A model generated the notes under the pieces. It ran no database searches, had not been told where the DNA came from, and saw only the letters and a program-made list of their open reading frames with translations. Made by a program: the position numbers and the translations under genes. A DNA stretch of 64,000 nucleotides, from NCBI RefSeq assembly GCF_030811835.1, contig NZ_JAUSRO010000003.1, positions 364,150 to 428,149 on the forward strand. Direction: 5' to 3'. Position 1 is the stretch's first letter, and each line of letters starts with the position of its first letter. This document shows, one piece after another, positions 48,142 to 60,820 of the stretch. This stretch comes from Variovorax ginsengisoli (GTDB lineage Bacteria > Pseudomonadota > Gammaproteobacteria > Burkholderiales > Burkholderiaceae_C).

Positions 48142-48621
48142 ATGTCAGCCATTCAACTCTCCCCCGCGCAACGCAAGGTGCATCGCGCCGAAGCCCACCA
48201 CCTCGATCCGATCGTCATGGTCGGTGGCGACGGGCTCACCCCGGCTGTCAAGAAAGAAGTCGAATCTGCGCTCAAGGCCCATGGCCTGATCAAGGTCCGC
48301 GTCTTTTCCGACGACCGAGCCGCCCGCGAAGCCATGCTCGCCACCCTTGCCGACGAACTCGACGCGGCGCCCATCCAGCACATTGGCAAGCTGCTGGTGC
48401 TGTGGCGCCCGAAGGTCGAGAAAGAGCGTGCGGTCGATGAGGACCGCATGCCCGGGCCGCGCGACGTCAAGGTGCTCAAGTACAGCAAGCGTGGCGGCCA
48501 GCGCCCCGAGATCAAGACGCTGCGCGTGCTGGGCAACCAGCGCCTGACGCCCGGCGGCACGATCAAGCGCGCCAAGGCGAAGCGGCCCCTGTCGGCCAAG
48601 AAGCGCAATCAGGCCGACTGA
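48142..48621 (+). CDS. yhbY: CRM-domain RNA-binding protein YhbY
   Basis: 159 residues, longer than the ~97 of E. coli YhbY. The CRM domain covers ~1-100 with the family motif VGGDGLT in place of GxxG, and GKLLVLWRP at its end. A Lys/Arg-rich C-terminal tail (~105-159) is extra. It binds pre-50S ribosomal particles. It is divergent from rlmE with almost no leader space; a GATAAT element sits seven bases before its ATG, so its mRNA could be leaderless. Confidence 0.92.
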   Translation: MSAIQLSPAQRKVHRAEAHHLDPIVMVGGDGLTPAVKKEVESALKAHGLIKVRVFSDDRAAREAMLATLADELDAAPIQHIGKLLVLWRPKVEKERAVDEDRMPGPRDVKVLKYSKRGGQRPEIKTLRVLGNQRLTPGGTIKRAKAKRPLSAKKRNQAD

Positions 48622-48623
48622 GA

Positions 48624-49388
48624 ATGCCGGACCTTTCGGCCGTCAGGCCGCAACGGCACGTGCTCTGCATGAAGTGGGGCACGAAGTACGGGCCGGACTA
48701 CGTCAACCGTCTCTATGCGATGGTACGCCGCCATCTGAGCGGTGATTTCAACTTCGTCTGCCTGACAGATGACAGCGAGGGCATTCGCAGCGAAGTGCAG
48801 TGCCTGCCCATTCCGCCTTTGAACCTGCAACTGCCCCCCGGGCAGCGCGATGGCGCCTGGAAGAAGCTCACCACCTTCGAGCACGACCTGCACGGCCTGC
48901 GCGGCACCGCGCTGTTCCTCGATGTCGACGTTGTCGTCGTGGGCAGCCTCGATGCCTTCTTCGAAGTGCCGGGCGAATTCCTGATCATTCACGACTACGC
49001 GCGGCCCTGGCGCACGGCACGCATCACCGGAAACTCGTCGGTGTACCGGTTCGAACTCGGCGCCCATTCGGACGTGCTCGCGTACTTTCGCTCGCACATG
49101 GACGAAGTGCAGGCGGGCTTTCGCAACGAGCAAGCCTTCCTGTCCGACTTCCTGCACCGTCAGGGCAAGCTCGCCTACTGGCCCGAAGGCTGGTGCCCGA
49201 GCTTCAAATACCACGGCATCCCCGCTTGGCCGACCAACTACTGGCGCGAACCTTTCGTGCCCGAAGGCGCACGGATCGTGGTGTTCCACGGCGAATGCAA
49301 TCCGCCAGACGCGCTCGCCGGGCGACGCAACCGCGCCTTTCGCTATATCAGGCCTGCGCGCTGGGTAGCGAAGTACTGGAAGAGCTGA
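48624..49388 (+). CDS. Putative glycosyltransferase with DxD motif
   Basis: 254 residues beginning two bases after the yhbY stop. The segment ALFLDVDVVVVGSLDAFF carries a DxD motif as in retaining GT-A glycosyltransferases (GT8-like). CLTDD and a C-terminal VVFHGECNPPDAL with a conserved His fit the same fold. There is no signal peptide or membrane helix. It is an isolated gene with no polysaccharide cluster around it, and the acceptor is unknown. Its stop codon abuts the stop of the next gene on the other strand. Confidence 0.8.
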   Translation: MPDLSAVRPQRHVLCMKWGTKYGPDYVNRLYAMVRRHLSGDFNFVCLTDDSEGIRSEVQCLPIPPLNLQLPPGQRDGAWKKLTTFEHDLHGLRGTALFLDVDVVVVGSLDAFFEVPGEFLIIHDYARPWRTARITGNSSVYRFELGAHSDVLAYFRSHMDEVQAGFRNEQAFLSDFLHRQGKLAYWPEGWCPSFKYHGIPAWPTNYWREPFVPEGARIVVFHGECNPPDALAGRRNRAFRYIRPARWVAKYWKS

Positions 49389-49811
49389 TCAGGCGGCGCG
49401 GCGACGGCTCATCTGCCACAGCAGCACGCCAGTGCACAGCCATTGCACCAGGTACATGCCGCTGCCGACCGAGTGCCAGAGCCGGAGGTTGTCACGCGCC
49501 AGGATGCGTGGCGCGACCGCGTATTCCTGCAGCAGCGCGAGCAGCAAAGCCAGCAGCACCAGGAACAGGCCTGTGCGGACCGGCGCGCCGAACCCTGCCT
49601 CTTCGTCAGCACGGGAGCGCAAGTACATCAGCAGGATCAGCCCGCAGCCGATTGCCACCCAGGTCTGGGCCGCGAACAGCTGACCTGCAAAGTTGCCCGC
49701 CACGGCGGGATTCCCGAGCCGCGCAAAAAGCATCGGCACCACGAGAAAGCCGATCGTCGTGAGGCTGCCCCACCAGAGCGCTGCAAGCATCAGGGCGATG
49801 CGGTCTTTCAT
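49389..49811 (-). CDS. DUF4149 membrane protein
   Basis: 140 residues with four hydrophobic segments (~7-25, ~42-62, ~82-100, ~115-133). It starts MKDRIALMLAALWWGSLTTIGFLVVP, the recognisable N-terminal pattern of DUF4149. It is an inner-membrane protein of unknown role. It follows greA by 14 bases and probably shares its transcript. Its TGA lies back-to-back with the stop of the convergent glycosyltransferase, with no bases between. Confidence 0.85.
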   Translation of the reverse strand: MKDRIALMLAALWWGSLTTIGFLVVPMLFARLGNPAVAGNFAGQLFAAQTWVAIGCGLILLMYLRSRADEEAGFGAPVRTGLFLVLLALLLALLQEYAVAPRILARDNLRLWHSVGSGMYLVQWLCTGVLLWQMSRRRAA

Positions 49812-49825
49812 GGGTTGCGGCCGGT

Positions 49826-50302
49826 TCAGACGTAGCTGACGCCGACGATTTCGTAGTGCTTCACGCCGCCCGGGGCCTGCACTTCGGCAGTGTCGCCCTC
49901 CTCCTTGCCGATCAACGCGCGCGCAATCGGGCTGGAGATGTTGATCAGCCCCAGCTTCAGGTCGGCCTCGTCCTCGCCGACGATCTGGTAGGTGACGGAC
50001 TCGCCGGTGCTTTCATCCTCGAGCTCGACCGTGGTGCCGAAAACGATCTTGCCGCCCGCATCCAGCTCGGTCGGGTCGATGATCTGCGCTTGCGACAGCT
50101 TGCCTTCGACTTCCTGGATCCGACCTTCGATGAAGCCCTGGCGATCTTTGGCGACTTCGTATTCAGCGTTCTCGCTCAGATCGCCCTGCGCGCGCGCCTC
50201 GGAGATCGCATTGATCACCCAGGGACGGTCCACCGTCTTGAGACGATGAAGTTCTTCGCGCAGTTTCTCGGCGCCGCGCTTGGTGATGGGAATGGTTGCC
50301 AT
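49826..50302 (-). CDS. greA: Transcription elongation factor GreA
   Basis: 158 residues, the standard size. The N-terminal coiled coil contains the acidic tip [13 protein letters not shown], which enters the RNA polymerase secondary channel, and the C-terminal domain has LIGKEEGD. It stimulates transcript cleavage by backtracked polymerase. A terminator-like hairpin lies 22-26 bases upstream of the ATG, in its leader. Confidence 0.96.
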   Translation of the reverse strand: MATIPITKRGAEKLREELHRLKTVDRPWVINAISEARAQGDLSENAEYEVAKDRQGFIEGRIQEVEGKLSQAQIIDPTELDAGGKIVFGTTVELEDESTGESVTYQIVGEDEADLKLGLINISSPIARALIGKEEGDTAEVQAPGGVKHYEIVGVSYV

Positions 50303-50323
50303 GTTGTTGTTCTCCAGAAAGCG

Positions 50324-50349
50324 AAAACGCCGAACGCTGCCGTTCGGCG
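50324..50349 (-). terminator. Rho-independent terminator after the Kdo hydroxylase gene, in the greA leader
   Basis: On the minus strand CGCCGAACG pairs perfectly with CGTTCGGCG over a four-base loop and is followed by TTTTCGCTTTC. It ends the carAB-Kdo hydroxylase transcript and lies just before the greA ribosome site, so it can also work as an attenuator for greA. Confidence 0.85.
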
Positions 50350-50371
50350 GTGCATGTGGTGGGGACAGGGA

Positions 50372-51241
50372 TCAGACGAGCGTTCGTCCGGTCAGCCGGC
50401 TCAGGATGGCGAGCGGGCTGGACTCGGGATTGTATTGCCTTGTCGCCGGCAGATGAAGGGTCTGCTCGAGCATGTACTGCCCGGACATGACCGCGTGCGA
50501 CGTTTGATCGGAAAAGCAGACCCATACCGAGCCGGCCGCGAACGGCACGGTCTCTTGCGGGCCGCTCTTCTGGTAGTCCAGATCGGCCTTCATGCTGTCG
50601 TGTAACTGCAGCATCAGGTGGTCGTATTCGCTGCGCAGTGATTTGGTGACACGCAGGGTTCGAAGCAGGTGCGCCTGCCACCGAGAATAGGGTTTGACGC
50701 GGGGCAGGAAGCGCCGGGCCACATCCTCGAAGGGCTCGCCCACGCGCCACACGCGCGGCGTCCCCTCCGGGTTGGCATTGGTGAACACACGCAGGATGCG
50801 CTCGCCATAATTGGGCCTCGAAGGGAATGCGTCGACGTGCATGCGCTTGTCGTCGGCGCGCCACGACTGAACGCGGGTTTCGACCTGTGCGGGCCGGTAG
50901 CTGGTCGGAGCGAGCCTCAGGGCCCCCGTGTAGTCGGGTAACAGCCCGGCGATCAGCTGCTGCGCCTGCTGGCGAAAGCGTCCCACCATGCCGGCGACCG
51001 CTTGCTGCACCGCCGCGTCGCCAGCGACACCCTTCAGACGGCCGCTGGCGTCCAGGCTGATGTTGCGCACCTCCGGCGCGAGCAGCGCAGGCGTGAGCAA
51101 GGCGCGCTCGTCATCGTGCAACTCGAAACCGAGCCTTGGAAAATACAGCACCTTGCCGGCTTCGAGCGCGGCGATCCACGCCGGGTGGGGCGTGGCGGCG
51201 CGCCAGTCGGTCAGGTCCAGTTCGACGAGTTGCGATGCCAT
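50372..51241 (-). CDS. Kdo hydroxylase family protein (iron/2-oxoglutarate dioxygenase-like)
   Basis: 289 residues. The block KRMHVDAFPSRPNYGERILRVF near residue 135 holds the HxD iron-binding pair, and a later His in DQTSHAVMSGQY completes the facial triad of Kdo 3-hydroxylases (KdoO), which convert lipopolysaccharide Kdo to Ko. The assignment is by recalled similarity. It lies 11 bases after carB on the same transcript, although pyrimidine synthesis and lipopolysaccharide modification are unrelated except through CTP, used for CMP-Kdo. Confidence 0.8.
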   Translation of the reverse strand: MASQLVELDLTDWRAATPHPAWIAALEAGKVLYFPRLGFELHDDERALLTPALLAPEVRNISLDASGRLKGVAGDAAVQQAVAGMVGRFRQQAQQLIAGLLPDYTGALRLAPTSYRPAQVETRVQSWRADDKRMHVDAFPSRPNYGERILRVFTNANPEGTPRVWRVGEPFEDVARRFLPRVKPYSRWQAHLLRTLRVTKSLRSEYDHLMLQLHDSMKADLDYQKSGPQETVPFAAGSVWVCFSDQTSHAVMSGQYMLEQTLHLPATRQYNPESSPLAILSRLTGRTLV

Positions 51242-51252
51242 CGCAGGGTCGA

Positions 51253-54475
<3,223 letters not shown>

Positions 54476-54483
<8 letters not shown>

Positions 54484-55675
54484 TCTTGTTTCCTGCTTTG
54501 TGCTTTTCCATCAATGCCGTGAAGCGATCGAACAGGTAGCCGATGTCGTGCGGGCCGGGCGAGGCTTCCGGGTGACCCTGGAAGCAGAAGGCCGGCTTGT
54601 CGGTGCGGGCCAGGCCCTGCAGCGTGTTGTCGAACAGGCTGATGTGCGTGGGGCGCAACGTGGCCGGCAGCGACTTCTCGTCGACCGCGAAACCGTGGTT
54701 CTGGCTGGTGATGCTCACGCGGCCGTTGTCCAGGTCCTTCACCGGGTGGTTCGCGCCGTGGTGGCCGAACTTCATCTTGAAGGTCTTCGCACCCGAGGCC
54801 AGCGCCATGATCTGGTGGCCCAGGCAGATGCCGAAGGTCGGGATGCCGGTCTCGATCAGTTCCTTGACGGCGCTGATGGCGTAGTCGCAAGGCTCCGGAT
54901 CGCCCGGGCCGTTGGCCAGGAAGATGCCGTCGGGCTTGAGCTTGAGCACGTCGGCCGCGGGCGTCTGCGCCGGCACCACCGTGATGCGCGCGCCACGCTG
55001 GGCGATCATGCGCAGGATGTTCTTCTTGACGCCGTAGTCGAAGGCGACGACGTGGAACTTCGGCGTGATCTGCACGCCGTAGCCCGGCTTGCCGTTCAGG
55101 TTCACCAGCTTCCACTCGGTCTCGGTCCACTCGTAGGTCTGCTGGACTGACACGACCTTGGCAAGGTCGAGCCCGGCCATGCTCGGCGCGGCCTTGGCGG
55201 CGGCAACGGCCGCGTCGATCTTGTCCTGCGTGACGGTCTCACCGACCGCAAGGCCGACGATGGCGCCGTTCTGCGCACCGTGGGTGCGCAGGTGGCGTGT
55301 CAGTTTGCGGGTGTCGATGTTGGCAATGGCCACCGTTTTGCCGGTGACCAGATACTCGTTGAGCGTCGCGGTCTTGCGGAAGTTCGACGCGACGAGCGGC
55401 AGGTCCTTGATGATCAGGCCCGCGGCATGGATCTTGTCGGCCTCGATGTCCTCCTCGTTGACGCCGTAGTTGCCGATGTGCGGATACGTGAGCGTCACGA
55501 TCTGCTGGCAATAGCTGGGGTCGGTGAGGATTTCCTGGTAGCCGGTCATGGCGGTGTTGAACACCACCTCGCCGACCGTGGAGCCGGCGGCCCCGATCGA
55601 GTTGCCGAGAAAGACCGTGCCGTCTGCGAGCGCCAGGATGGCGGGCGGGAAGGTTCCCTTGAGAGACAAAAGCAC
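54476..55675 (-). CDS. carA: Carbamoyl-phosphate synthase small subunit
   Basis: 399 residues from a GTG start at 55675 with CGGAG seven bases upstream. The glutaminase triad is complete: Cys in FGICLGHQ (~residue 280), and His and Glu in [10 protein letters not shown]. The N-terminal small-subunit domain is LADGTVFLG and [14 protein letters not shown]. It supplies ammonia to CarB. Residues upstream of the GTG in the open frame do not match the family. Confidence 0.97.
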
Positions 55676-55864
55676 TGGGTTCTCCGGATGGTTACGGCCG
55701 CCCGGGAGCCCCGCGGAAACGATTCCGGGGGACTCTGCTGTTTGTGGGATGTTGCTTTGGATGCGGCCGGGCGGCGCTGTTGCGAGAAAGCCTCCGATTG
55801 TACCCTGCCGGCCACGCCCCTCCCGCGTCCATCCGCACAATCCCGCACGCCGCGGGCGGCTGCC
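55676..55864 (-). promoter_or_regulatory. carA promoter and leader region
   Basis: A TACAAT -10-like element lies at 55797-55802 (minus strand), giving a leader of about 115 bases, but no convincing -35 is present. Within the leader CCCCCGGAA and TTCCGCGGGG can form a hairpin (55709-55731) with one bulge. Together these could support pyrimidine- or nucleotide-dependent control, which is known for carA in other bacteria. No leader peptide is evident. Confidence 0.4.
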
Positions 55865-57313
55865 TCATGCGTGGCGCGCGGCAGCCTCCAGCCGGTCGCC
55901 GTGGGATGCGCACCGCGCGCGGAAGGCCGCGCTGATCCGTGCATCATCGGCCGCTGCCCGCCAGAAAGCCAGCGCTGCTGCGCAGGCGGCATGCCACACG
56001 GCACGCTCCGGCGGCAGTGGCAGGGGCGGATCGAACACGCGCGGCGCCACCTCGCCACCTGCCAGAGGTGCCTCGAACATCGGGAGCATGTCGTAGGCGG
56101 GCGCCACGGTCAGATGGCCCGCAACCGGCCGAAAACTGAGGTTGCCCGCATGCATGTCGGTATTGCCGATCAACCGGCCAAACCACCAGAGGTGCGCGAC
56201 ACGCGTCACGTCATCTGCGGTGAGAAGCCCGGCATGCGCAAGCCGTTTGGCCAGTCGCACCCAGTCACGCGAAACATCGCCGAGGAACGCAGCGTTGACG
56301 GTCTCCAGGCTGCACAGCGCGCTGCGGCCCCAGGCGCCGTGACGGTCGAAGCGTTCGACCTCCAGAAAGGTGCGCCCTTCGTGCGCCAGGATGCGGCTGC
56401 GTGCCGCCGAGAGACCGGGCATCCGAAGCAGTTGGGCCAGCGCCAGATGCTCGCAGACCAGCAGATCGGCCCAGCGCCGTACCGCTGGCGAGCCGTCGGC
56501 ACCTGAGAATTTAACCAGGACATGCGACGTTTCGCTTGCCTGACCCGTAGGAACAGCGCGTTGCGCCGCGAACTTGGGGAACTCGCCGGCCGCGCTTGAA
56601 CCGGGCACGCCAGCCGTCACCGCGCGAGCGGCAAGCGCCGCATAGCAGGCTGCGGTTTCTTCGGGCTCGAGCGGGGTCAACTGCGCCGTTCGTGCGACCT
56701 GCCAGGCCCGGTAGGCAGGATCTCCGACGATGAGGTTGCCGCTCGCGTCGTCGCCGCGCTGCGTAAGCACATGGAGCACCTCATCATCCGTCCAGCGCGA
56801 CGGGTCTTCGGGCACGCCCAGCAGCCGGTGTTCGGCCCGCGCGAACTGCCGGCCCATATAACCCTGCGGCCGCATGTCGCTCAACGGATAAGGCAAGCCG
56901 GGCCACCAGCCGTCGCGCCCAGCCTGAGGGACGGGCCACGGCGAGTCACCGAAGCCAATGTGCGAGCCTTCGGGATGCAGCAGTGCCAGCGGGGCGAGCA
57001 GTTCGGCACGACCTTGCGTATTGATGACGTAGACCGGCAGATCTTCGAACCCGCCTCGAAGCGGTCGGCGCAGCGCATAGCGTGCCCGCCGTGCCTTGCC
57101 TGCCGTGACCAGCCGGCCGGCCGGCAACCTCTGCAGTTGGCGGTGCAGCGTCGGCACGCTGACCTGCAGAGCCGTCGCCAAGCCGGCGGCGGTAGCCGGA
57201 GACTGCAGTGCCAGCGCCATCTGCAGCGCAGCGTTGGCTCCGGAGACTGAAACAGAAGCGGCCACGTGTTGATCTGAAATGATTGGTGAGAAGATTCTAA
57301 TCTCCCCCTTCAT
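55865..57313 (-). CDS. HipA-family kinase, YjjJ/HipH type, without an antitoxin partner
   Basis: 482 residues. An N-terminal winged helix (~25-75, LATALQVSVPTLHRQLQRL) precedes the HipA-like kinase. The ATP-binding LVKFS, CEHLALAQLL, FLEVERFDRHG, the catalytic loop GNTDMHAGNLSF and the metal-binding APAYDMLPM are all intact, so kinase activity is possible. No HipB-like gene is adjacent, in keeping with solo YjjJ proteins, where the winged helix may act as internal antitoxin. The ATG at 57313 has no clear ribosome site; a GTG at 57265 is an alternative. Confidence 0.87.
   Translation of the reverse strand: MKGEIRIFSPIISDQHVAASVSVSGANAALQMALALQSPATAAGLATALQVSVPTLHRQLQRLPAGRLVTAGKARRARYALRRPLRGGFEDLPVYVINTQGRAELLAPLALLHPEGSHIGFGDSPWPVPQAGRDGWWPGLPYPLSDMRPQGYMGRQFARAEHRLLGVPEDPSRWTDDEVLHVLTQRGDDASGNLIVGDPAYRAWQVARTAQLTPLEPEETAACYAALAARAVTAGVPGSSAAGEFPKFAAQRAVPTGQASETSHVLVKFSGADGSPAVRRWADLLVCEHLALAQLLRMPGLSAARSRILAHEGRTFLEVERFDRHGAWGRSALCSLETVNAAFLGDVSRDWVRLAKRLAHAGLLTADDVTRVAHLWWFGRLIGNTDMHAGNLSFRPVAGHLTVAPAYDMLPMFEAPLAGGEVAPRVFDPPLPLPPERAVWHAACAAALAFWRAAADDARISAAFRARCASHGDRLEAAARHA
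57292..57303. promoter_or_regulatory. Short palindrome at the start of the HipA-like gene
   Basis: AGATTCTAATCT is a perfect inverted repeat of five bases around two. It lies in codons 4-8 if the ATG at 57313 is used, or upstream of the gene if the GTG at 57265 is used. With the winged helix of the protein it could be an autoregulatory operator, but it is short. Confidence 0.25.
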
Positions 57314-57370
57314 TTAAAATCAATGACTTACATCAGATCCTGCTGTTTGGTCGAGAAGATTCAGCAACAA

Positions 57371-58153
57371 TCAATTGCCTGCAGCCGCCGCGGCGCTGGC
57401 ATGCAGACAGATTGCTGCAGCCGCTGCCACATTAAGCGACTCCTCACCGCCCGGCTGCGCAATGCGGATGTGTTGCGAGGCGCGTGCCTCGAGCATCGCC
57501 GACACGCCCTGCCCTTCGTGCCCCATGAGCCAGGCGCAAGGATTCGGCAACTTGGCCTGATGCAGCCAGTCGCCCCGGTGCGAACTGGTGGCCACCATCG
57601 GCACCGTGAGCATGCTCAACGCCTCCGCGTCCACGCCTTCGATCAGGCGCAGTCCGAAATGGGCCCCCATCCCGGCGCGCAGCACCTTGGGCGACCAAAG
57701 CGCTGCGGTGCCTTTGAGTGCGACGATCTGCCGAAAGCCGAATGCCCCGGCGCTGCGCAGGATGGAACCGACGTTGCCGGCGTCCTGCAGCCGATCGAGT
57801 ACCACCGTCGCCGCGTCGGGTTGAAGATCGGGGCGAAACGGCAGGTCGATGACGAAACCCATCGGCGCCGGCGATTCCAGCCCACTTACGCCGGCGAGTA
57901 GCGCATCGGCCACCACCACGGTTTTGTCGGCGGCATCGGACCATTCGAAGCGCGACGCGGTCCAGAAGGATTCTGCGAAGATGGCCAGTGCGGGCCGCAC
58001 ATTGCGTTCACGCGCAGCGCGGCACAGGTGATCGCCTTCCAGCCAGACGCGGCCGAGCTTGCGGTAGGCACCCGGCTCCTGGGCCAGCTTGCGCAGGTCC
58101 TTGAGCAAGGGGTTGTCGCGCGACGTGATGCGGTGGGGTTCGGTGGGGCTCAT
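57371..58153 (-). CDS. TrmH/SpoU-family RNA 2'-O-methyltransferase
   Basis: 260 residues from the ATG at 58153, which overlaps the rnhB stop (ATGA). An N-terminal substrate-binding domain (~1-100) precedes the SPOUT knot, with [31 protein letters not shown] and [13 protein letters not shown] as motifs 1-3. It methylates a ribose 2'-OH of rRNA or tRNA; the exact base is unknown. It is the last gene of the long bamA-to-rnhB operon. Confidence 0.9.
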   Translation of the reverse strand: MSPTEPHRITSRDNPLLKDLRKLAQEPGAYRKLGRVWLEGDHLCRAARERNVRPALAIFAESFWTASRFEWSDAADKTVVVADALLAGVSGLESPAPMGFVIDLPFRPDLQPDAATVVLDRLQDAGNVGSILRSAGAFGFRQIVALKGTAALWSPKVLRAGMGAHFGLRLIEGVDAEALSMLTVPMVATSSHRGDWLHQAKLPNPCAWLMGHEGQGVSAMLEARASQHIRIAQPGGEESLNVAAAAAICLHASAAAAAGN

Positions 58154-58893
58154 CCAGGACGTCCGGTGGGGCGGGTCATGGCTTCGCCATGGACCAGGGT
58201 GATCGTCGCGCGTTCGATGGCCGGTGCGACCGGAACGACGGCAAAGGACGACGGTGGCGAACCGGCCGCGTTCATCCTCGCCAAGGCAGCGGCCACCGGG
58301 CTGAACGAGCGCCGATGGTGCAGACAGGCGCCGTGTGCGAGCAGCGCCTCCAGATGCGCACGTGTGCCATAGCCCTTGTGCCCGGCAAAACCATACTGCG
58401 GAAATTCCGCGTCCAGCGACGCGCAGAGTCTGTCGCGATGCACCTTGGCAATGATCGACGCGGCCGAGATGGCTTGAACCAGCGAATCGCCCTTGACCAC
58501 CGCTTCGGCCAACACGTCGAGCGGAGGCAGCCGGTTGCCGTCGACCAGCACCTTGGCCGGCTTGAGCCGCAGCCCTGCCACCGCACGGCGCATGGCCAGC
58601 ATCGTGGCTTGCAGGATGTTGTGGGTATCGATCTCCTCCACCGACGCCTCTGCGATCGAGCAGCACAGCGCGTTCGCGAAAATCTGCTCGTTCAGGCGCT
58701 CACGCTGCAGCGCCGTCAGCGTCTTGGAGTCGGCCAATCCCTTGATTGGCCGCTTGTCGTCGAGGATCACGGCCGCGGCCACCACCGGTCCGGCCAGCGG
58801 ACCACGGCCGGCCTCGTCCACGCCGGCCAGCAGGCCAGGCGCATCCCAGACCAGCCGGGCCTGTTCAGCCTTCAAGAACTTTTTCGATCGCAT
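58150..58893 (-). CDS. rnhB: Ribonuclease HII
   Basis: 247 residues from the ATG at 58893, overlapping the lpxB end by 29 bases. The active-site motif [14 protein letters not shown], then SKTL, the DGN motif and [11 protein letters not shown] carry the catalytic acidic residues. It removes RNA from RNA-DNA hybrids and single ribonucleotides in DNA. A C-terminal extension of about 40 residues after the usual end is unusual and has no recognised function. The N terminus may begin slightly later. Confidence 0.93.
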   Translation of the reverse strand: MRSKKFLKAEQARLVWDAPGLLAGVDEAGRGPLAGPVVAAAVILDDKRPIKGLADSKTLTALQRERLNEQIFANALCCSIAEASVEEIDTHNILQATMLAMRRAVAGLRLKPAKVLVDGNRLPPLDVLAEAVVKGDSLVQAISAASIIAKVHRDRLCASLDAEFPQYGFAGHKGYGTRAHLEALLAHGACLHHRRSFSPVAAALARMNAAGSPPSSFAVVPVAPAIERATITLVHGEAMTRPTGRPG

Positions 58894-60010
58894 CGGCGCA
58901 CAGTGTCGGTGTATCGCGCAGCAGTTCGGCATGCAGCACGGTGAATCGTTGCTGCAGCGCTTGCGTGCGCGCCGGATCGGCCAGCCAGGCAAGCGTGGCT
59001 TCGGCCAGCGCCACGGGCGTGGCCGCATCCTGCAGCAATTCGGGCACCACGAAATCGCGGCACAGGATGTTCGGCAGGCCCACCCAGGGCTGCAGTTGCT
59101 GGCGATGCATGAGCCGCCACGACAGACGATTCATGTTGTAGGCGATGACCATCGGCCGCTTGAACAGTGCCGCTTCGAGTGTCGCGGTGCCGCTCGCGAT
59201 CAACGTGACGTCGCAGGCGGCCAACGCCTCGTGCGACTGACCGTCCAACAGTGTCACGCGTCCTTCCATGCCGCTTGCCTTCAGGGCCTGCTGTACCTCG
59301 GCGCGCAGGCCAGGGATCACCGGCGCGATGAAACGCAACGCCGGGCGCTGGCGCTGCATCAGTGCCGCAGCCTCGAAGAAGCGCGCGGCGAGGTAACGCA
59401 CTTCGGAGCGGCGGCTGCCCGGCAGCAGCGCCACCACCGGTGCATCTGCGGGCAGGTCGAGCCTGGCGCGGGCCGCGGCACGGTCAGGCGTCATGGGAAT
59501 CACGTTGGCCAACGGGTGGCCGACGTAGCTGGCGGAGACACCCTGCGTGGCCAGCAAGGCCGGCTCGAACGGGAAGATGCACAGCACATGGTCGGCCGCC
59601 GCGCGGATGGTCTCGATCCGGTCCGGACGCCAGGCCCAGATGGACGGACAAACGAAATGCACGGTCTTGATGCCGCGGCTGCGCAGGCCCGCCTCCAGCT
59701 CGAGATTGAAATCGGGCGCATCGACGCCAATGAACAGTTCGGGCCATTCACGCAGCAACCGCGCCTTGAGCTGACGGCGGATACCGGCGATCTCGGCATA
59801 GTGGCGCAACACCTCGATGTAGCCGCGCACCGCGAGCTTTTCCTGCGGCCACCAGCTTTCGAAGCCGCGAGCGATCATCCGGGGGCCGCCGATGCCGACG
59901 CTTTTCATATCCGGCCAACGGGCCTTCAGGCCGCCCAGAAGCAGGCCGGCGAGCAGATCGCCCGAAGGCTCGCCCGCGACCAGCGAGAACTGGCGCTGTG
60001 TGTCTGCCAT
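58865..60010 (-). CDS. lpxB: Lipid-A-disaccharide synthase
   Basis: 381 residues, typical length. [12 protein letters not shown] at the N terminus and the GT-B glycosyltransferase motifs [13 protein letters not shown] and [10 protein letters not shown] are conserved. It joins UDP-2,3-diacylglucosamine and lipid X at the inner membrane. It follows lpxA by eight bases and leads into rnhB. Confidence 0.96.
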   Translation of the reverse strand: MADTQRQFSLVAGEPSGDLLAGLLLGGLKARWPDMKSVGIGGPRMIARGFESWWPQEKLAVRGYIEVLRHYAEIAGIRRQLKARLLREWPELFIGVDAPDFNLELEAGLRSRGIKTVHFVCPSIWAWRPDRIETIRAAADHVLCIFPFEPALLATQGVSASYVGHPLANVIPMTPDRAAARARLDLPADAPVVALLPGSRRSEVRYLAARFFEAAALMQRQRPALRFIAPVIPGLRAEVQQALKASGMEGRVTLLDGQSHEALAACDVTLIASGTATLEAALFKRPMVIAYNMNRLSWRLMHRQQLQPWVGLPNILCRDFVVPELLQDAATPVALAEATLAWLADPARTQALQQRFTVLHAELLRDTPTLCADAIEKVLEG

Positions 60011-60018
60011 GGCGACCT

Positions 60019-60807
60019 TCAGCGCGCGATGCCGCGCGTGGAATGGGCGATGAACCGGGTCATCAGCGCGACGTCCTCGGCTGCCTCGGGCATCTCCGCG
60101 GCCAGCGCTTGGATGGCCGTGCGAGCGTCATCGAGCGTGCGTCCCTGGCGATACAGCAGCTTGTGCATCTGCTTGACCGCGGCAATGCGCGCCGGCGTGT
60201 AGCCACGACGCCGCAAGCCGACGACATTGAAGCCGCGCACTGCGAGCGGATTGCCGTCAACCAGCATGAAGGGCGGCACGTCTTGCGTCACGGCGCTTGC
60301 GAAGCCGAGCATGGCGTGCGCACCGATCGACACGAACTGGTGGATCCCGGTGAGCCCGCCCACCGTGACCCAGTCGGCCAGGTGCACATGCCCGGCCAGT
60401 GTCGTGTTGTTGGACAGCGTGGTGTGATCGTCAACCCGGCAGTCGTGGGCGATGTGCGTGTACGCCATGATCCAGTTGTCGCTACCCACGCGCGTGACCC
60501 CACCTGCCCCCGGCACGCCGAGATTGAAGGTGCAGAACTCTCGAATGACGTTTCGGTCCCCGATGACGAGCTCGGTCGGCTCGCCTGCGTATTTTTTGTC
60601 CTGAGGGATCGCACCCAGCGACGAGAACTGAAAGATCCTGTTGTCGCAGCCAATGGTCGTGTGGCCTTCGATCACGCAATGAGGGCCGATCGTGGTACCT
60701 GCGCCGATCCTCACGTGCGCGCCGATGACCGCATACGGCCCTACGCTGACCGAGGCGTCAAGCTCCGCCTTCGGGTCGACGATGGCAGTGGAATGAACCT
60801 GCGTCAT
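60019..60807 (-). CDS. lpxA: UDP-N-acetylglucosamine acyltransferase
   Basis: 262 residues with the left-handed beta-helix hexapeptide repeats (~1-190) and a C-terminal helical domain. The catalytic His lies in NFVSI-like [16 protein letters not shown], a region shared by LpxA proteins. It starts lipid A synthesis by adding a hydroxyacyl chain from ACP. It follows fabZ by 13 bases; both use hydroxyacyl-ACP, so their pairing balances membrane and lipid A synthesis. Confidence 0.96.
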   Translation of the reverse strand: MTQVHSTAIVDPKAELDASVSVGPYAVIGAHVRIGAGTTIGPHCVIEGHTTIGCDNRIFQFSSLGAIPQDKKYAGEPTELVIGDRNVIREFCTFNLGVPGAGGVTRVGSDNWIMAYTHIAHDCRVDDHTTLSNNTTLAGHVHLADWVTVGGLTGIHQFVSIGAHAMLGFASAVTQDVPPFMLVDGNPLAVRGFNVVGLRRRGYTPARIAAVKQMHKLLYRQGRTLDDARTAIQALAAEMPEAAEDVALMTRFIAHSTRGIAR

Positions 60808-60820
60808 GCCCTGCGTAGCG

